A stretch of DNA of 64,000 nucleotides from an uncultured Bartonella sp. (GCF_945285465.1 NZ_CALYQK010000003.1:1-64000); one strand, 5' to 3'; shown: positions 36,629 through 46,217, counted from the first letter of the stretch. The notes: generated by a model not told the origin, from the sequence alone. A program made the numbers and translations.

Positions 36629-37375
36629 ATGAACATGAACGCTTCCACCACAAACATCAAGGCACTGATTATCCATCTTGAACGAACGAAAGAACGCGAC
36701 AAACAGGTTCGGTTGCTTCAGGCATCTTTGCCATGCCCGACATTTATAGTGGAAGCTGTTGATAGTCGATCGCTGGATGATAGCACAATCAGCCGGTTTT
36801 ACCGCAAAAAACTATATCGTCCCTATTATCCGTTTCAACTGTCGAAAAATGAAATTGCCTGTTTTTTGTCACATCGCAAAGCCTGGCAAAAAATCGTTGA
36901 TGACAGACTTGATGCCGGATTTGTCATTGAAGACGATATTGCCTTAAATGACCGGTTTTTCGATGTTTTTCAATTTGCTTTGGCGGAAAGTTCTTCTGAC
37001 AGTTTTATTCGCTTTCCGTTCCGAAAGCGTGAGGCCGGAAAGATTGTTGCCCAAAAAAATGATATGAAGCTTATTGAACCGCTCGAAATCGGTTTAGGTC
37101 AGGTTGCCCAACTTGTCGGTTATGACGCAGCCAAAAAACTATTGGACGCGACAACTGTTTTTGACCGGCCGGTGGATACAACCGAACAACTTTACTGGCA
37201 AACCGGTGTTCATCCAAGGGTCATATTGCCTCCTGTCGTGCGCGAGATATCAGGAAAGCTTGGCGGCTCGACAATAAAAGGCAGACACGGCTTTTTTGCC
37301 CGTCTTTACCGCGAGATCGCGCGGCCGCTTTACCGCCACCGCATCAAAGTTTTGTCCAGCCATCAGAAAGGTTGA
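36629..37375 (+). CDS. Family 25 glycosyltransferase (LPS-type)
   Basis: A 248-residue GT25 protein, the family of LPS and collagen galactosyltransferases using UDP-sugars. Features: KALIIHLERTKERDKQVRLL at the N-terminus (the INLxRxxxR motif), LSKNEIACFLSHRKAWQKIV (the conserved GCxxSH-like step), and FVIEDDIALND with the catalytic/metal EDD. QVAQLVGYDAAKKLL and DTTEQLYWQTG follow. Starts at GTG 36614, ATG 36629 or ATG 36635 are possible. It ends 1 bp before the deacetylase start, so the two are translationally coupled and probably work on the same envelope glycan. Confidence 0.88.
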   Translation: MNMNASTTNIKALIIHLERTKERDKQVRLLQASLPCPTFIVEAVDSRSLDDSTISRFYRKKLYRPYYPFQLSKNEIACFLSHRKAWQKIVDDRLDAGFVIEDDIALNDRFFDVFQFALAESSSDSFIRFPFRKREAGKIVAQKNDMKLIEPLEIGLGQVAQLVGYDAAKKLLDATTVFDRPVDTTEQLYWQTGVHPRVILPPVVREISGKLGGSTIKGRHGFFARLYREIARPLYRHRIKVLSSHQKG

Positions 37376-37376
37376 T

Positions 37377-38075
37377 ATGCCTGTTCCAATTTTACTTTAT
37401 CACCATATTGGCACGCCACCGCGCTCGGGCGTTCCCGGTCGTTCCAACTATGTGACGATTGAAAGATTTGCAAGTCAGATGAATCTGTTGCGCCGTCTCG
37501 GTTTCCAGGGCTTGTCTTTAAGACAAGCAATACCCTATATTCGCGGCCAAGCCTGTGGAAAAGTTGCCGCTATCACATTTGATGACGGTTTTTTGTCGGT
37601 TTATCGGAATGCTATGCCAATTCTTGATGATCTGGGGTTTAGTGCAACGAATTTTTTCGTCTCCTCGCGAATGGGACTTGATAATGCCTGGGATAACGAG
37701 CAAGCGCAACGCGACAGAATAATGACATTCGATGACATGCGGAATTGGGCGGCACACGGCCATGAAGTTGGTGGGCATACACTCGATCATCTCCATTTGA
37801 AAGATATTTCCATAGCCGAAGCCGAGCGCCAGATTGTTGAAAACAAACGAAAGCTCGAGGAAGAGTTGGGCGACACGCTAACGTCTTTTGCCTATCCCTA
37901 TGGCGACGAAAACAGGGATGTTCGGGCAATTGTCAAAAATGCTGGCTATAAATTTGCCGTGACCACCAAAAAAGCGCGGGCAAATGGCAATGAAGACGAT
38001 TTTGAATTGCCCCGACACAGTATCCGCCGCAATGATACCATTTTACATTTTCTGGCTAAGTGTCTTTGGCGTTAA
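37377..38075 (+). CDS. Polysaccharide deacetylase (CE4 / NodB-homology)
   Basis: A 232-residue metal-dependent deacetylase. Conserved motifs: PILLYHHIG at the start, ITFDDGFLSVYRNAMPIL (motif 1, catalytic and metal Asp), HEVGGHTLDHLHL (motif 2, metal His pair H-x(3)-H), FAYPYGDENRDVRAIV (motif 3) and YKFAVTTK. It removes acetyl groups from N- or O-acetylated sugars. No signal peptide is visible, so action may be cytoplasmic on a nascent glycan. AAAGG lies upstream of the ATG at 37377, one base after the GT25 stop. Confidence 0.9.
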   Translation: MPVPILLYHHIGTPPRSGVPGRSNYVTIERFASQMNLLRRLGFQGLSLRQAIPYIRGQACGKVAAITFDDGFLSVYRNAMPILDDLGFSATNFFVSSRMGLDNAWDNEQAQRDRIMTFDDMRNWAAHGHEVGGHTLDHLHLKDISIAEAERQIVENKRKLEEELGDTLTSFAYPYGDENRDVRAIVKNAGYKFAVTTKKARANGNEDDFELPRHSIRRNDTILHFLAKCLWR

Positions 38076-38140
38076 ATAGCGGATAAATTGGCACTTTGCG
38101 ACGATCCCCATTGTCGGAAAGGCAAATTTCGATTAAAAAA

Positions 38141-38162
38141 AGCCGGGTTATCATGCCCGGCT
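38141..38162 (-). terminator. Hairpin with U-tract on the minus strand
   Basis: AGCCGGG (38141-38147) and CCCGGCT (38156-38162) form a 7-bp stem with an 8-nt loop. Six A residues precede it on the plus strand, so only a minus-strand transcript would have the hairpin-then-U arrangement. No minus-strand gene is annotated to its right. Confidence 0.5.
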
Positions 38163-38264
38163 AGAATTAAAAACAGAAGCATTTCAGGAAACAAGCTTTT
38201 CACTGGAAGCCGAAATGTAATTCGGTTTTAATCTTTTATGGTTAATAGAAAGTAAAGGGAAGCG

Positions 38265-40193
38265 GTGCGCAGAAGAGCTGTAAAAATTGTCGGTTTGCTG
38301 GCTTTGCTTCTGGTCATTGCCGGTATGGCTATTTTCCTGTTGCTACCGGCGCTGGTATCGACCGATGCGATCCGTATCCGTCTTGCCCAGGATTTGAGTG
38401 CATGGACAGGCTATAACGTGCAATTGCGCGAAGCTCCCCGTCTTGATCTTTTCCCTTATCCGAGAGCGTCCCTTTCCGGTGTGACTTTGACACCGATGAA
38501 TGACGAATCGGCACCTCTTATGGATGCAACGCGCATTGAGGTGGACTTATCGTTTTTTGATGCACTGTTAGGACATATTTCATTTTCACAGACGCGGATC
38601 ATCAATCCGCATTTCGTTATGGAAGAGCCGATAAAGACGGTTGCGGATTTTTTTGATACTATTTCGCGTTCGCAAGGTTCATTCGGTTCGGCTGTTCGTG
38701 AAGCACGCGAAATTGTTAATAAAAATCCCGATCGCCCGGATACAACACGTCTGCTCAACCAGCCATTTGGCCGTATAATTATTGAAAATGGCGAGCTTCT
38801 CTACCGTAAAAGCCTTGGCGGAATGGCTGAAAAAATTACCGCGCTTAACGCCGTGTTGGAATGGCCGGAATCAACGCGTGTGGCAAGTTTGCGTGCCAAT
38901 GCCCGCTGGCATGGCGAGGCCACTGATTTGCGTATTGATGCCATGCAGGCTCTGTTATTGCTTTCAGGGGGTACAAGCGAGCTAAGGGCGAGCGTTAATT
39001 CTCTTCGCGGCGGTATCACATTTGAAGGCAAGGGACGGCTTTCGCAAAATTATTTGTTTAGCGGTCGCTTATTTGCGCGTTCTCCCGGCTGGAACCAGAC
39101 AATGGATTGGCTGGGTTATCATCAGGTTTTAGGACAGGGGTTGAAAGCACCCGTTGTTTGGGAATCAGATTTTTCGGCGCAGCCCGGCCATATGCAGCTT
39201 GACAATATTTTCTTCAAACTTGGCAATGATAGCGCACGTGGTGCCTTGGCCGCCAATTATCAGGACGACATACCGATAATTGCCGGCTCGCTGGCATTTG
39301 ACAAGCTAAATCTCGACACTCTGGTTGCTACTTTTTTCCCTGACGAGGAAAAAAATGAATATCTTGATCTTTCGGTACTTGATCGGATTGGACTTGATAT
39401 CCGGATGTCTGCCCCAGAGGCCAAACTTGATAATATCGGTTTGAACAATCTTGCTGCGGCCATCCAGATCAGAAACGGCCGCGGTATTTTCGATCTTGGT
39501 AATGCCAACGTCTTTGGCGGGGCAATCCAGTCGAACATCCAGATCAGCCGCGACAATGAGCGTGCTACGATCGAAGGACGCTTTTCGGGCAGTTCACTTG
39601 ATGTGCAGTCAATTGTCCGATCTTTTCGCCATCCTTGTTTTGTTGATGCGAAAACCGGTTTCATTTTGACTATGCATGCCCCCTTTAGCCGATGGTCAGA
39701 AGTTGTCTCTAGAATGGCCGGGAAATTGACTTTGAATATGTCATCGGGTCGTTTAAATGGCTACGATATTAACGGGATGCGCAAAATTCTGTCTGAAAGC
39801 CCGCAAACCGACATTGCACAGTTTGACATTGCACAGTCCGATACTGCTTCGACAGATTTTGACAGATGGGATATCGACGCAAAAATAACGGACGAAAATC
39901 TGATCATTAACAAGTCGGCCATGTATATGGGCAATTGGCTCCTTCTAACACAAGGCAAAGCCGATCTTGAAACCGAAAACACGGACAATAAAAACACCGA
40001 CAATAAGGGATATTTGGTTCATTTCGATTCAGTGTTGCAAAAAGTTCCACGCTCTGACAGCATTTGTCAGGATGTCGCATGTGTTAAAAATAGTCTGCTG
40101 CAACCGATTGCCTTTTCGACAACGGGTAAAAATTTTCCCTTTGATGATATTCATATTCAACGAAGTGACAGGATTGAACAAATACAACAATAA
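38265..40193 (+). CDS. AsmA-family envelope protein
   Basis: A 642-residue AsmA-like protein anchored by one N-terminal helix (IVGLLALLLVIAGMAIFLLL) after basic RRRAVK, with the bulk in the periplasm. The AsmA chorein-like N-terminal segment reads LVSTDAIRIRLAQDLSAWTG followed by PRLDLFPYPRASLSGVTL. The C-terminal AsmA_2-type region is rich in beta strands, with GKLTLNMSSGRLNGYDINGM as the family's typical G-x-x-x-L-x-x-x-x-G-x-x-x-G-x-D pattern. Such proteins act in outer-membrane lipid homeostasis. GTG is the start, with AAGGGAAG upstream. A short duplication occurs near residue 510 (DIAQFDIAQSD). Shorter than YhdP/TamB. Confidence 0.88.
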   Translation: MRRRAVKIVGLLALLLVIAGMAIFLLLPALVSTDAIRIRLAQDLSAWTGYNVQLREAPRLDLFPYPRASLSGVTLTPMNDESAPLMDATRIEVDLSFFDALLGHISFSQTRIINPHFVMEEPIKTVADFFDTISRSQGSFGSAVREAREIVNKNPDRPDTTRLLNQPFGRIIIENGELLYRKSLGGMAEKITALNAVLEWPESTRVASLRANARWHGEATDLRIDAMQALLLLSGGTSELRASVNSLRGGITFEGKGRLSQNYLFSGRLFARSPGWNQTMDWLGYHQVLGQGLKAPVVWESDFSAQPGHMQLDNIFFKLGNDSARGALAANYQDDIPIIAGSLAFDKLNLDTLVATFFPDEEKNEYLDLSVLDRIGLDIRMSAPEAKLDNIGLNNLAAAIQIRNGRGIFDLGNANVFGGAIQSNIQISRDNERATIEGRFSGSSLDVQSIVRSFRHPCFVDAKTGFILTMHAPFSRWSEVVSRMAGKLTLNMSSGRLNGYDINGMRKILSESPQTDIAQFDIAQSDTASTDFDRWDIDAKITDENLIINKSAMYMGNWLLLTQGKADLETENTDNKNTDNKGYLVHFDSVLQKVPRSDSICQDVACVKNSLLQPIAFSTTGKNFPFDDIHIQRSDRIEQIQQ

Positions 40194-40252
40194 AGAATAA
40201 AGCGCGTAGCTCCTGAAGAACTAGTGGATGTCGTGCTTTTGGAAAAAGATGA

Positions 40253-40939
40253 ATGGTAAAACTATTAGCATTATCGGTTGGCAAAATAGCGCCAATCGGA
40301 CCAGAGCCGGTACAAAGCGCAATCAACAAATTGCCCGTAAACGGCGAAATTATGCTGACCAGGACCGGTTTTTGCGGTGACGAGCAAGCCGATAAAAAGC
40401 ACCATGGCGGGGTCGAAAAAGCTGTCCACCATTATGATTTTGACCATTATGCGTTTTGGCGAAAACAATTGGGCCAAAAGGCGGTTTTTGACCGGCCGAA
40501 TGCATTCGGAGAAAATCTTTCCACCACAGGCTTGAGTGAAAAAGAGGTTTGTGTCGGCGATGTATATCGTTTAGGCAAAGCGATAATCCAAGTCTCACAA
40601 GGCCGCCAGCCGTGCTTCAAGCTCAATGTGCGATTTGGCGAGCCGGATATGGCATTACAAGTGCAAAATAGCGGCCGGACAGGGTGGTATTATCGTGTAT
40701 TGCAAGAAGGGCTCGTTTCGGCTGCCGATACGCTTGACCTTATCGAACGAGAATCTGAACAATGGACAATTTACCGGATATGGAAAGCGTTTTATGTGAC
40801 GCGCACCAACCATGGCGAATTGGCTGAAATTGCTTGTCTTCCAGCACTTTCTTCGAGTTGGCGCAATCTTGCCCAAAACCGGATAGTGACCGGAAAAACC
40901 GAAGACTGGACAAAAAGATTGTATGGCGTTGCAAAATAA
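40253..40939 (+). CDS. MOSC-domain protein, YiiM-like
   Basis: A 228-residue MOSC-domain protein. Features: LTRTGFCGDEQADKKHHGGVEKAVHHYDFDHY is the MOSC entry region (G-D-x-Q-x-D-x-x-x-H-G-G), AFGENLSTTGLSE, and QGRQPCFKLN with the conserved Cys thought to bind molybdenum cofactor. Followed by the 3-alpha C-terminal domain of YiiM. YiiM reduces N-hydroxylated bases (6-hydroxylaminopurine resistance) as a Moco enzyme. The ATG at 40253 follows GGAAAAAG. Molybdenum cofactor dependence is by family. Confidence 0.87.
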   Translation: MVKLLALSVGKIAPIGPEPVQSAINKLPVNGEIMLTRTGFCGDEQADKKHHGGVEKAVHHYDFDHYAFWRKQLGQKAVFDRPNAFGENLSTTGLSEKEVCVGDVYRLGKAIIQVSQGRQPCFKLNVRFGEPDMALQVQNSGRTGWYYRVLQEGLVSAADTLDLIERESEQWTIYRIWKAFYVTRTNHGELAEIACLPALSSSWRNLAQNRIVTGKTEDWTKRLYGVAK

Positions 40940-41362
40940 CGTGTGATAAAACAAGTCAATAAATTGTTGAAAAACAACGTAAATGCACGCATCAGAGCTT
41001 GGCGCATCGTTATTTGGCTTTAAACCAGAAAGAAGGCACATTTTTTAATATTTAGGTGCCGGTGAAATGGGCAGAAATTTGCCTGCTATTTTACTTTTTT
41101 GCGGCTATTTTTTCTTCTCAAAACCAAAAAGAAATGCCGTTTCGATCGGGTAAGACTTTATCGAAGATAAAATGCCGATATAAGCACATTTTTAATTTTT
41201 TTTAAAGTGATAGAGTTGCAATTATCACGTTTTTTTTGTTTAAAAAAATAACGATTGAGTTATCTTTAGTAAACCTGTTTTTTGTGGCAAGGAAAGATGG
41301 CTTATTTAATACGATGTATAAAAGCAAAACTATTTATCGCTTAAAAGAACAAGGGGAAATAA
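40940..41362. other. AT-rich intergenic region before the aldo/keto reductase
   Basis: About 420 strongly AT-rich bases with runs of T/A near 41190-41250. I saw no tRNA, open frame or stable hairpin. It presumably contains the promoter for the following gene. Confidence 0.4.
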
Positions 41363-42190
41363 ATGACGGTACCTTTGCTTAAAATGAATGATGGATTGGC
41401 CATTCCGCAACTGGGATATGGTGTCTGGAAAATTTCCGAAAGCGATGTTTGCGATGCGGTGAAACAGGCGTTAAAAATAGGTTACAGGCATATTGATACA
41501 GCAAAGGCATACGATAACGAAACCGGTGTCGGACGTGCTATTGGCCAGCAAGGACTGGAGCGCAAAAAGATATTTTTGGCGACAAAAGTCTGGAATAGCG
41601 ATCAAGGTTACGACAAAACGATGAAAGCCTTCGAGGAAAGCGCTAAACGGCTTCATGTTGATGCCATTGATCTTTATCTTATCCACTGGCCGGTGCCAGC
41701 GCGTGACCTTTTTGTTGATACATGGAAAGCGTTGATAAGATTAAAACAGGAAAATCGTGTTCGCTCGATTGGTGTTTGCAATTTTCGCATCGTCGATCTT
41801 GAACGATTGATCAAAGAAACCGGTGTGGTTCCGGCTGTCAATCAGGTTGAATTGCACCCGCGATTCCAACAAAAGCAATTACGCATTTTCCATGATAAAA
41901 ACAATATTTTGACAGAAGCATGGGCTCCTCTTGGCCGCGGTCAATTTTTTGATAATGCAATTTTGAAAAAAATTGCTGACGAACATCAAAAAACCGTTGC
42001 CCAGATTATTTTGCGCTGGCACATGGAAATGGGTACGGTTGCTATTCCAAAATCGCAATCGCCGGCACGTATGGCGGAGAATTTCAATATATTCGATTTT
42101 CAGCTTACGGCCGCTAATCACGATGCCATTGCTTCGCTTGATCGAGTGGATGGGCGTTTGGGGCCTAATCCTTCAGAATTTCAAGGCTAG
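41363..42190 (+). CDS. Aldo/keto reductase
   Basis: A 275-residue monomeric NADPH-dependent oxidoreductase of the AKR superfamily, near the AKR5 (2,5-diketo-D-gluconate reductase) group. The catalytic tetrad positions are visible: GYRHIDTAKAYDNE (Asp, Tyr), ATKVWNSD (Lys), DLYLIHWPVP (His). QVELHPRFQQ, LTEAWAPLGRG and VAIPKSQSPARMAENFNIFD (NADP-binding loop) complete it. AAGGGGAAA precedes the ATG. Natural substrate unknown; general aldehyde or ketone detoxification is likely. Confidence 0.93.
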   Translation: MTVPLLKMNDGLAIPQLGYGVWKISESDVCDAVKQALKIGYRHIDTAKAYDNETGVGRAIGQQGLERKKIFLATKVWNSDQGYDKTMKAFEESAKRLHVDAIDLYLIHWPVPARDLFVDTWKALIRLKQENRVRSIGVCNFRIVDLERLIKETGVVPAVNQVELHPRFQQKQLRIFHDKNNILTEAWAPLGRGQFFDNAILKKIADEHQKTVAQIILRWHMEMGTVAIPKSQSPARMAENFNIFDFQLTAANHDAIASLDRVDGRLGPNPSEFQG

Positions 42191-42393
42191 CTGTTTCTGG
42201 TGGAATTTTGTCCTTATTCGCAACAGGTGGCATCGACAGCAAGGATAAAAGCCTGATTGGTGCACTGCTATGAAACGGATTTGCGCTGTTTGTTAGCTTG
42301 GCCCATTTCCTCTGCGGTTAATGGGCATTCAATTTGCAGTTTTGGAGCATTCAACGTGCAATGGCAGGAAGTAAAAACAACAGAAGAAGTGTT

Positions 42394-42420
42394 GAAAAAA
42401 ACAAGGGGCAGACGCCCCTT
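42394..42420 (-). terminator. Terminator of the 47-aa protein gene
   Basis: On the minus strand AAGGGGC and GCCCCTT (42403-42409 and 42414-42420) form a 7-bp stem with a 4-nt loop, followed by GTTTTTTT. It lies about 33 bp after the stop of the small gene, which supports that gene being real. Confidence 0.75.
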
Positions 42421-42452
42421 TTGGTTGGAAAATGCCAAATTACTCAACAAAT

Positions 42453-42596
42453 TCATTTCGTTGCGTTATGAACACCATAGCCGTCTTTGCTGACGAATTC
42501 GTTGTTACCTGCACCCACCGAACCGATACCAGCAGCCACAAGAATGAATGTGAAAAGGGCTGTGACAGTCACCAGAGTGGCTCTCTTTGCAGACAT
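42453..42596 (-). CDS. 47-aa small exported or membrane protein
   Basis: An ATG at 42596 preceded by GGAGAA opens 47 codons ending in TGA. The product is MSAKRATLVTVTALFTFILV followed by AAGIGSVGAGNNEFVSKDGY and a short polar tail. It has a basic N-terminus and one hydrophobic helix (about 8-28), then about 20 polar residues. It could be a signal peptide with a tiny mature product (a cut near GAG-NNE is plausible) or a membrane peptide with the tail outside. A terminator follows. No family is recognised. It sits in a 590-bp gap between an aldo/keto reductase and an efflux operon. Confidence 0.7.
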   Translation of the reverse strand: MSAKRATLVTVTALFTFILVAAGIGSVGAGNNEFVSKDGYGVHNATK

Positions 42597-42780
42597 TTTA
42601 TTCTCCGATCGAATGCAATTTTTTTGGTTATCAACGTGATTGATGTCATATAGCGAAGTAATTTTTTTTCAACAAACGCATGACGTTTTATCAGTGTTTT
42701 TCACATTTAAGGTAAAGAAAAATTAAATCTGTTGCACTTTAGCGACGAATGGTGCAGCTGAAAGCCACCTGGTGCTTTTG

Positions 42781-43650
42781 CTAATTTTCTTCAACAGCGA
42801 CGCTGATAGTTCGCCCCGAAACAAGGTGGACATTATCCGGTACCGGATCAAGTTTGATACGCACCGGTATGCGTTGGGCAAGGCGCACCCAGTTGAAGGT
42901 GGGGGCGACATTGGCAAGTAAACTGGCCGATTCTGAGCGCTCACGGTCTTCAATACCTGCGGCAAATCCTTCGACAACGCCGGTCAGCACAGTATTTGAA
43001 CCCATAATATGAATAGTTGCCCGATTGCCGACATGAATACGGTCAAGCTTGTTTTCCTCGAAATAACCGGAAGCATAAAAAGAATCAGTGTCAACAAGTG
43101 CTGTCACAGGTTTTCCGCGTGTAACATATTCTCCCGGCTGCAAGGAAAAATTGGTAATTTTACCGTTGACCGCCGCGCGCACGCTTGACCGTTCCAAATC
43201 GAGCTTTGCCGTATCAAGCTGCACACGCGCCTTGCGTAATGTTGCTGCCGTCTGCAATTCCTGCATCTCGGCTGTTTCAAGTTGCTGGCGCGTAATGGTT
43301 TTATCATCGAGTTTGCGGTTGCGCGCAAGGTCACGCTCTGCCTGATCGTGAGCCGCTTTTGCATTGTCAACCATGGCCTGAGCATCTTCAAGAGCCAATT
43401 TGAAACGTGCCTGATCTATCTGGAAAATAATATCGCCTTTTTTGACCGTCGCATTATCGACAACGAGAACGTCGGTAACAAAACCGGAAACATCAGGAGC
43501 AATACGCACAATATCGGCACTTATTTTACCATCGCGCGTCCATGGGTCATTCATGTAATAATTCCACAAATTCCAAAGCAAAAGTCCGGCGACCAATGCC
43601 ATGACAAGGGTAAAAAATATACGACCGGAATTGGCCATGAATTTGTCCAT
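42781..43650 (-). CDS. HlyD-family membrane fusion protein, AaeA-like
   Basis: A 289-residue periplasmic adaptor. One N-terminal helix (FFTLVMALVAGLLLWNLW) precedes the biotinyl-lipoyl-like half DVSGFVTDVLVVDNATVKKG, a helical hairpin (residues ~95-165, rich in Ala/Gln/Glu) and the second half VNGKITNFSLQPGEYVTRG with the beta-barrel domain. Start ATG 43650 lies 5 bp after the DUF1656 stop. It is the third gene of an AaeX-AaeA-AaeB-like set that exports aromatic acids or other compounds. The pump gene in this operon carries an internal stop, so the pump may be inactive. Confidence 0.92.
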   Translation of the reverse strand: MDKFMANSGRIFFTLVMALVAGLLLWNLWNYYMNDPWTRDGKISADIVRIAPDVSGFVTDVLVVDNATVKKGDIIFQIDQARFKLALEDAQAMVDNAKAAHDQAERDLARNRKLDDKTITRQQLETAEMQELQTAATLRKARVQLDTAKLDLERSSVRAAVNGKITNFSLQPGEYVTRGKPVTALVDTDSFYASGYFEENKLDRIHVGNRATIHIMGSNTVLTGVVEGFAAGIEDRERSESASLLANVAPTFNWVRLAQRIPVRIKLDPVPDNVHLVSGRTISVAVEEN

Positions 43651-43655
43651 GATTG

Positions 43656-43859
43656 TTAAATCCGTGTTACGATCAAAGAAAGAATGCTCAAAATAATGAA
43701 ATAGGTTGCTGCCGCAAAAAGCGCGTGGTGCCAGATGAACCGTTGCCACCTTTTACGCAAGATGAATTTTTGCAACGCGACATTCAGGAAATAGCTCACA
43801 AGAGCAAGAATTCCTATTGTCGGAATATAGACGCCATAAATGTCGATTTCCGGGTTCAT
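43656..43859 (-). CDS. DUF1656 small membrane protein, AaeX-like
   Basis: A 67-residue protein with two predicted helices (ptIGILALVSYFLNVALQKF region and the C-terminal HALFAAATYFIILSILSLIV). Its start MNPEIDIYGVYIP is the DUF1656 hallmark, with the acidic-aromatic N-terminus. AaeX in E. coli belongs to the same family and lies in the aae efflux operon. It overlaps the FUSC gene end by 4 bp and precedes the HlyD gene by 5 bp. Confidence 0.9.
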   Translation of the reverse strand: MNPEIDIYGVYIPTIGILALVSYFLNVALQKFILRKRWQRFIWHHALFAAATYFIILSILSLIVTRI

Positions 43860-45946
43860 GAGTCATGTCCCTTGAATATCGCTGGCAAAACAGCTTTATA
43901 CGGTTTGGCATTAGCAAACAAATTTTGCCGCAAGCCGGTCAGGGCAAACGAAATTTTTTGGTGGTCTTCTGAATCGGGAAGGGCGGTAATCCAGTTCAAA
44001 GCATTATCGATTGTTTCAAGCAATTCTTTTCCATCCGGTTCGTCCGTGTTCTTTGCCTTGACGCGATAATAAAATGCCAGTTCGTCTAAAAGATTGCCGA
44101 TATTTTGCCGGCTTGTCGGGCCTTGTTGTTCTCTCAAAAATTGTAGTTCGATCGTATCGAGACCGACGCGGATATCTTTGAGAATGTCGCTCTGGCGCAC
44201 GCGCGAGTGCAGTGGAATGAGTGCATAACGCGGTGCAATCAGGCCGTAACGATCAAGCATACGATGAAGAAGCTCGTTATAGGTCTGGGTATTTGCCGGA
44301 TTTTCGGCGACATCAACTATATCGAGCCATGAAGCACGAATAAGGCGCAAGGCGCTCCATTCGGCACCGACAGAGCGCACAACACTCGCAGTAACAGCGG
44401 CGATGACAAAACCCAAAATCAATGCTGTGTTGATCTAAATGAAAATCAAGAAATCACCAATCATACGTGACTGCAATAACAACAGGTTGGGAAGATTGAC
44501 AGTCATTGTCATGCCCATGGCGAATTTGGAAGGAATAGCCATCATAATGCCGGCCGGAATAAGTACCAGTGCCAGACAAAGCATCAAGGGTAGATAGCCG
44601 TCAATGAAGGGAAGAATAGCAAATTGCAAAACAAAAGCAATAACAAGGACAATCAGAATTTGTTTGAGCATGCCGCGAATTGCCGGCACGGGGTCGTCTT
44701 TTGTGGCAAACAGACTGCTAAAAATCCCCGTCATCATGGCAGCGGTGCCACCTTGTGTCCATTCGGTCATACGCCACAAGGTGACGGTTATAAAAATGGC
44801 AAGAATGGCTGAAAGAGCGGAAAGAAAGGCAATGCCAAAGTCATAATGGGTTGAACGCACTTCTCCCAGAAAGTCGAAACGGTGCCAGCGCAATTTGTGT
44901 TGTGTGCCGTTTACAATATCGTTTCGCAAATGCAGACAATCCGAATAAATTTGCATAATATCGACAAGACGCATGGTCAAGTTGCGCGATATAAGATCGA
45001 TCCATTGTTTGGAGTGTTCCAAGTCTTCCAGTATGGACTGTTTTAGATTTTTTATATGCGAGATTTCGTTTGGCTGCATTGGCTCGCAGGTTTGTAGCCA
45101 TGCCGTTGTTTTTTCGATCAATTCATCGAGTTTGCTGCTATTGCTTTTGCCCCCACGTTCATCCCTGATCAAGTTGTTGCGCTGGTTAACAAGGTCGCTA
45201 CAGCTTGCCACCATCGGCAGGAGCGAAACCATGCGGTTTTGCAATGTGCGCATGGCATTGACGGTCGAGCGCAATGTCGATGCGTCATAAGTGACATGGG
45301 TGGTAAAGCTTCGCAAGTCCACCGCATCAATGGCGAGCTTCTGGCGGCTTTCCAATGCTTCTTCAGTGCTGCCTTGGCCGTTAATATTGATAATTGCAAG
45401 GTCGGCACTGTTTTTCAGCCATTTATCAATCCGGTTTGCCAGAACCGGCCCGGCATGGCGCGGAAAAATGAGACGCCCAACCATAGCGGCACAAATAATT
45501 CCGACACTGATTTCTTCAGCACGGCTTGTTGCATAATCAAAAACATCTTGCGGTTTATCGACAATCATAAAAGCGATAATACCGGCACTATAACCGGCAA
45601 GCATCGACACATAGGCGCGCGGTGTCCGGTCGAGCACACTAATAAAAAGACACCCGCCAAGCCATAAGGCCAAAGCCAGAGTTGTGAGCTCCGGTGACGG
45701 AATGAAAAGCGGTAACATAATGACAGTTGCCATTCCGCCGATCGCCGTACCAAGTAAACGGTAGAAAGCTTTGGAGGTGAGCGCGCCCGACAGGGGGTGG
45801 GCAACGATATAGACGGCTGTCATCGTCCAATAAGGATTGGGAAGGTCGCATAAAAAGGCTATATAGAGAGCCAGAGCCGCCGCGCCAAAAGTTTTTAGCG
45901 AGAAGACAACATCCCAAACTGTCGGTTGTTTTTCAACAATTGTCAT
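43856..45946 (-). pseudogene. FUSC-family efflux pump (AaeB-like) interrupted by an in-frame amber codon
   Basis: Read through, this is a FUSC transporter of about 695 residues: two blocks of about five to six helices (SLKTFGAAALALYIAFLCDL at the start and ALSAILAIFITVTLWRMTEW in the second block), each followed by a cytoplasmic domain. Codon 504 is TAG (44437-44435). The frame is otherwise open on both sides: ...RMIGDFLIFI, stop, INTALILGFVIAAVTAS. One C-to-T change (CAG to TAG) would explain it. The first part keeps both membrane blocks nearly complete and loses the last helix and C-terminal domain. Start ATG 45946 gives MTIVEKQPTVWDVV. First gene of the operon. Sequencing error cannot be excluded. 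Confidence 0.85.
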
Positions 45947-46217
45947 CAAATTTTTCAAACAAACACATAAAAGCGGGCAAAAAGATAAGATCTTTCTGCC
46001 CGGATTAACCACAACAAAGCTATTTTCTTGGCAAAATGCCAATTTGAACGCAAAGAGAATGGATACTTCCCTTCCATATCTAGAATTATTCCGGACGAGT
46101 TTCCAATCACCTTTTCGTAAAAACAGACTACGAATTTTGATTATATCGCTCTATTGTTTTGCTTGATTTTAAAGAACGTCTTCGAACGAGATGAAGGACA
46201 GAAGGAATAATAGTTTG

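Noticed and set aside
42257-42493. 78-codon plus-strand frame after the aldo/keto reductase
   Set aside because: Overlaps the terminator and end of the better supported 47-aa gene on the other strand.
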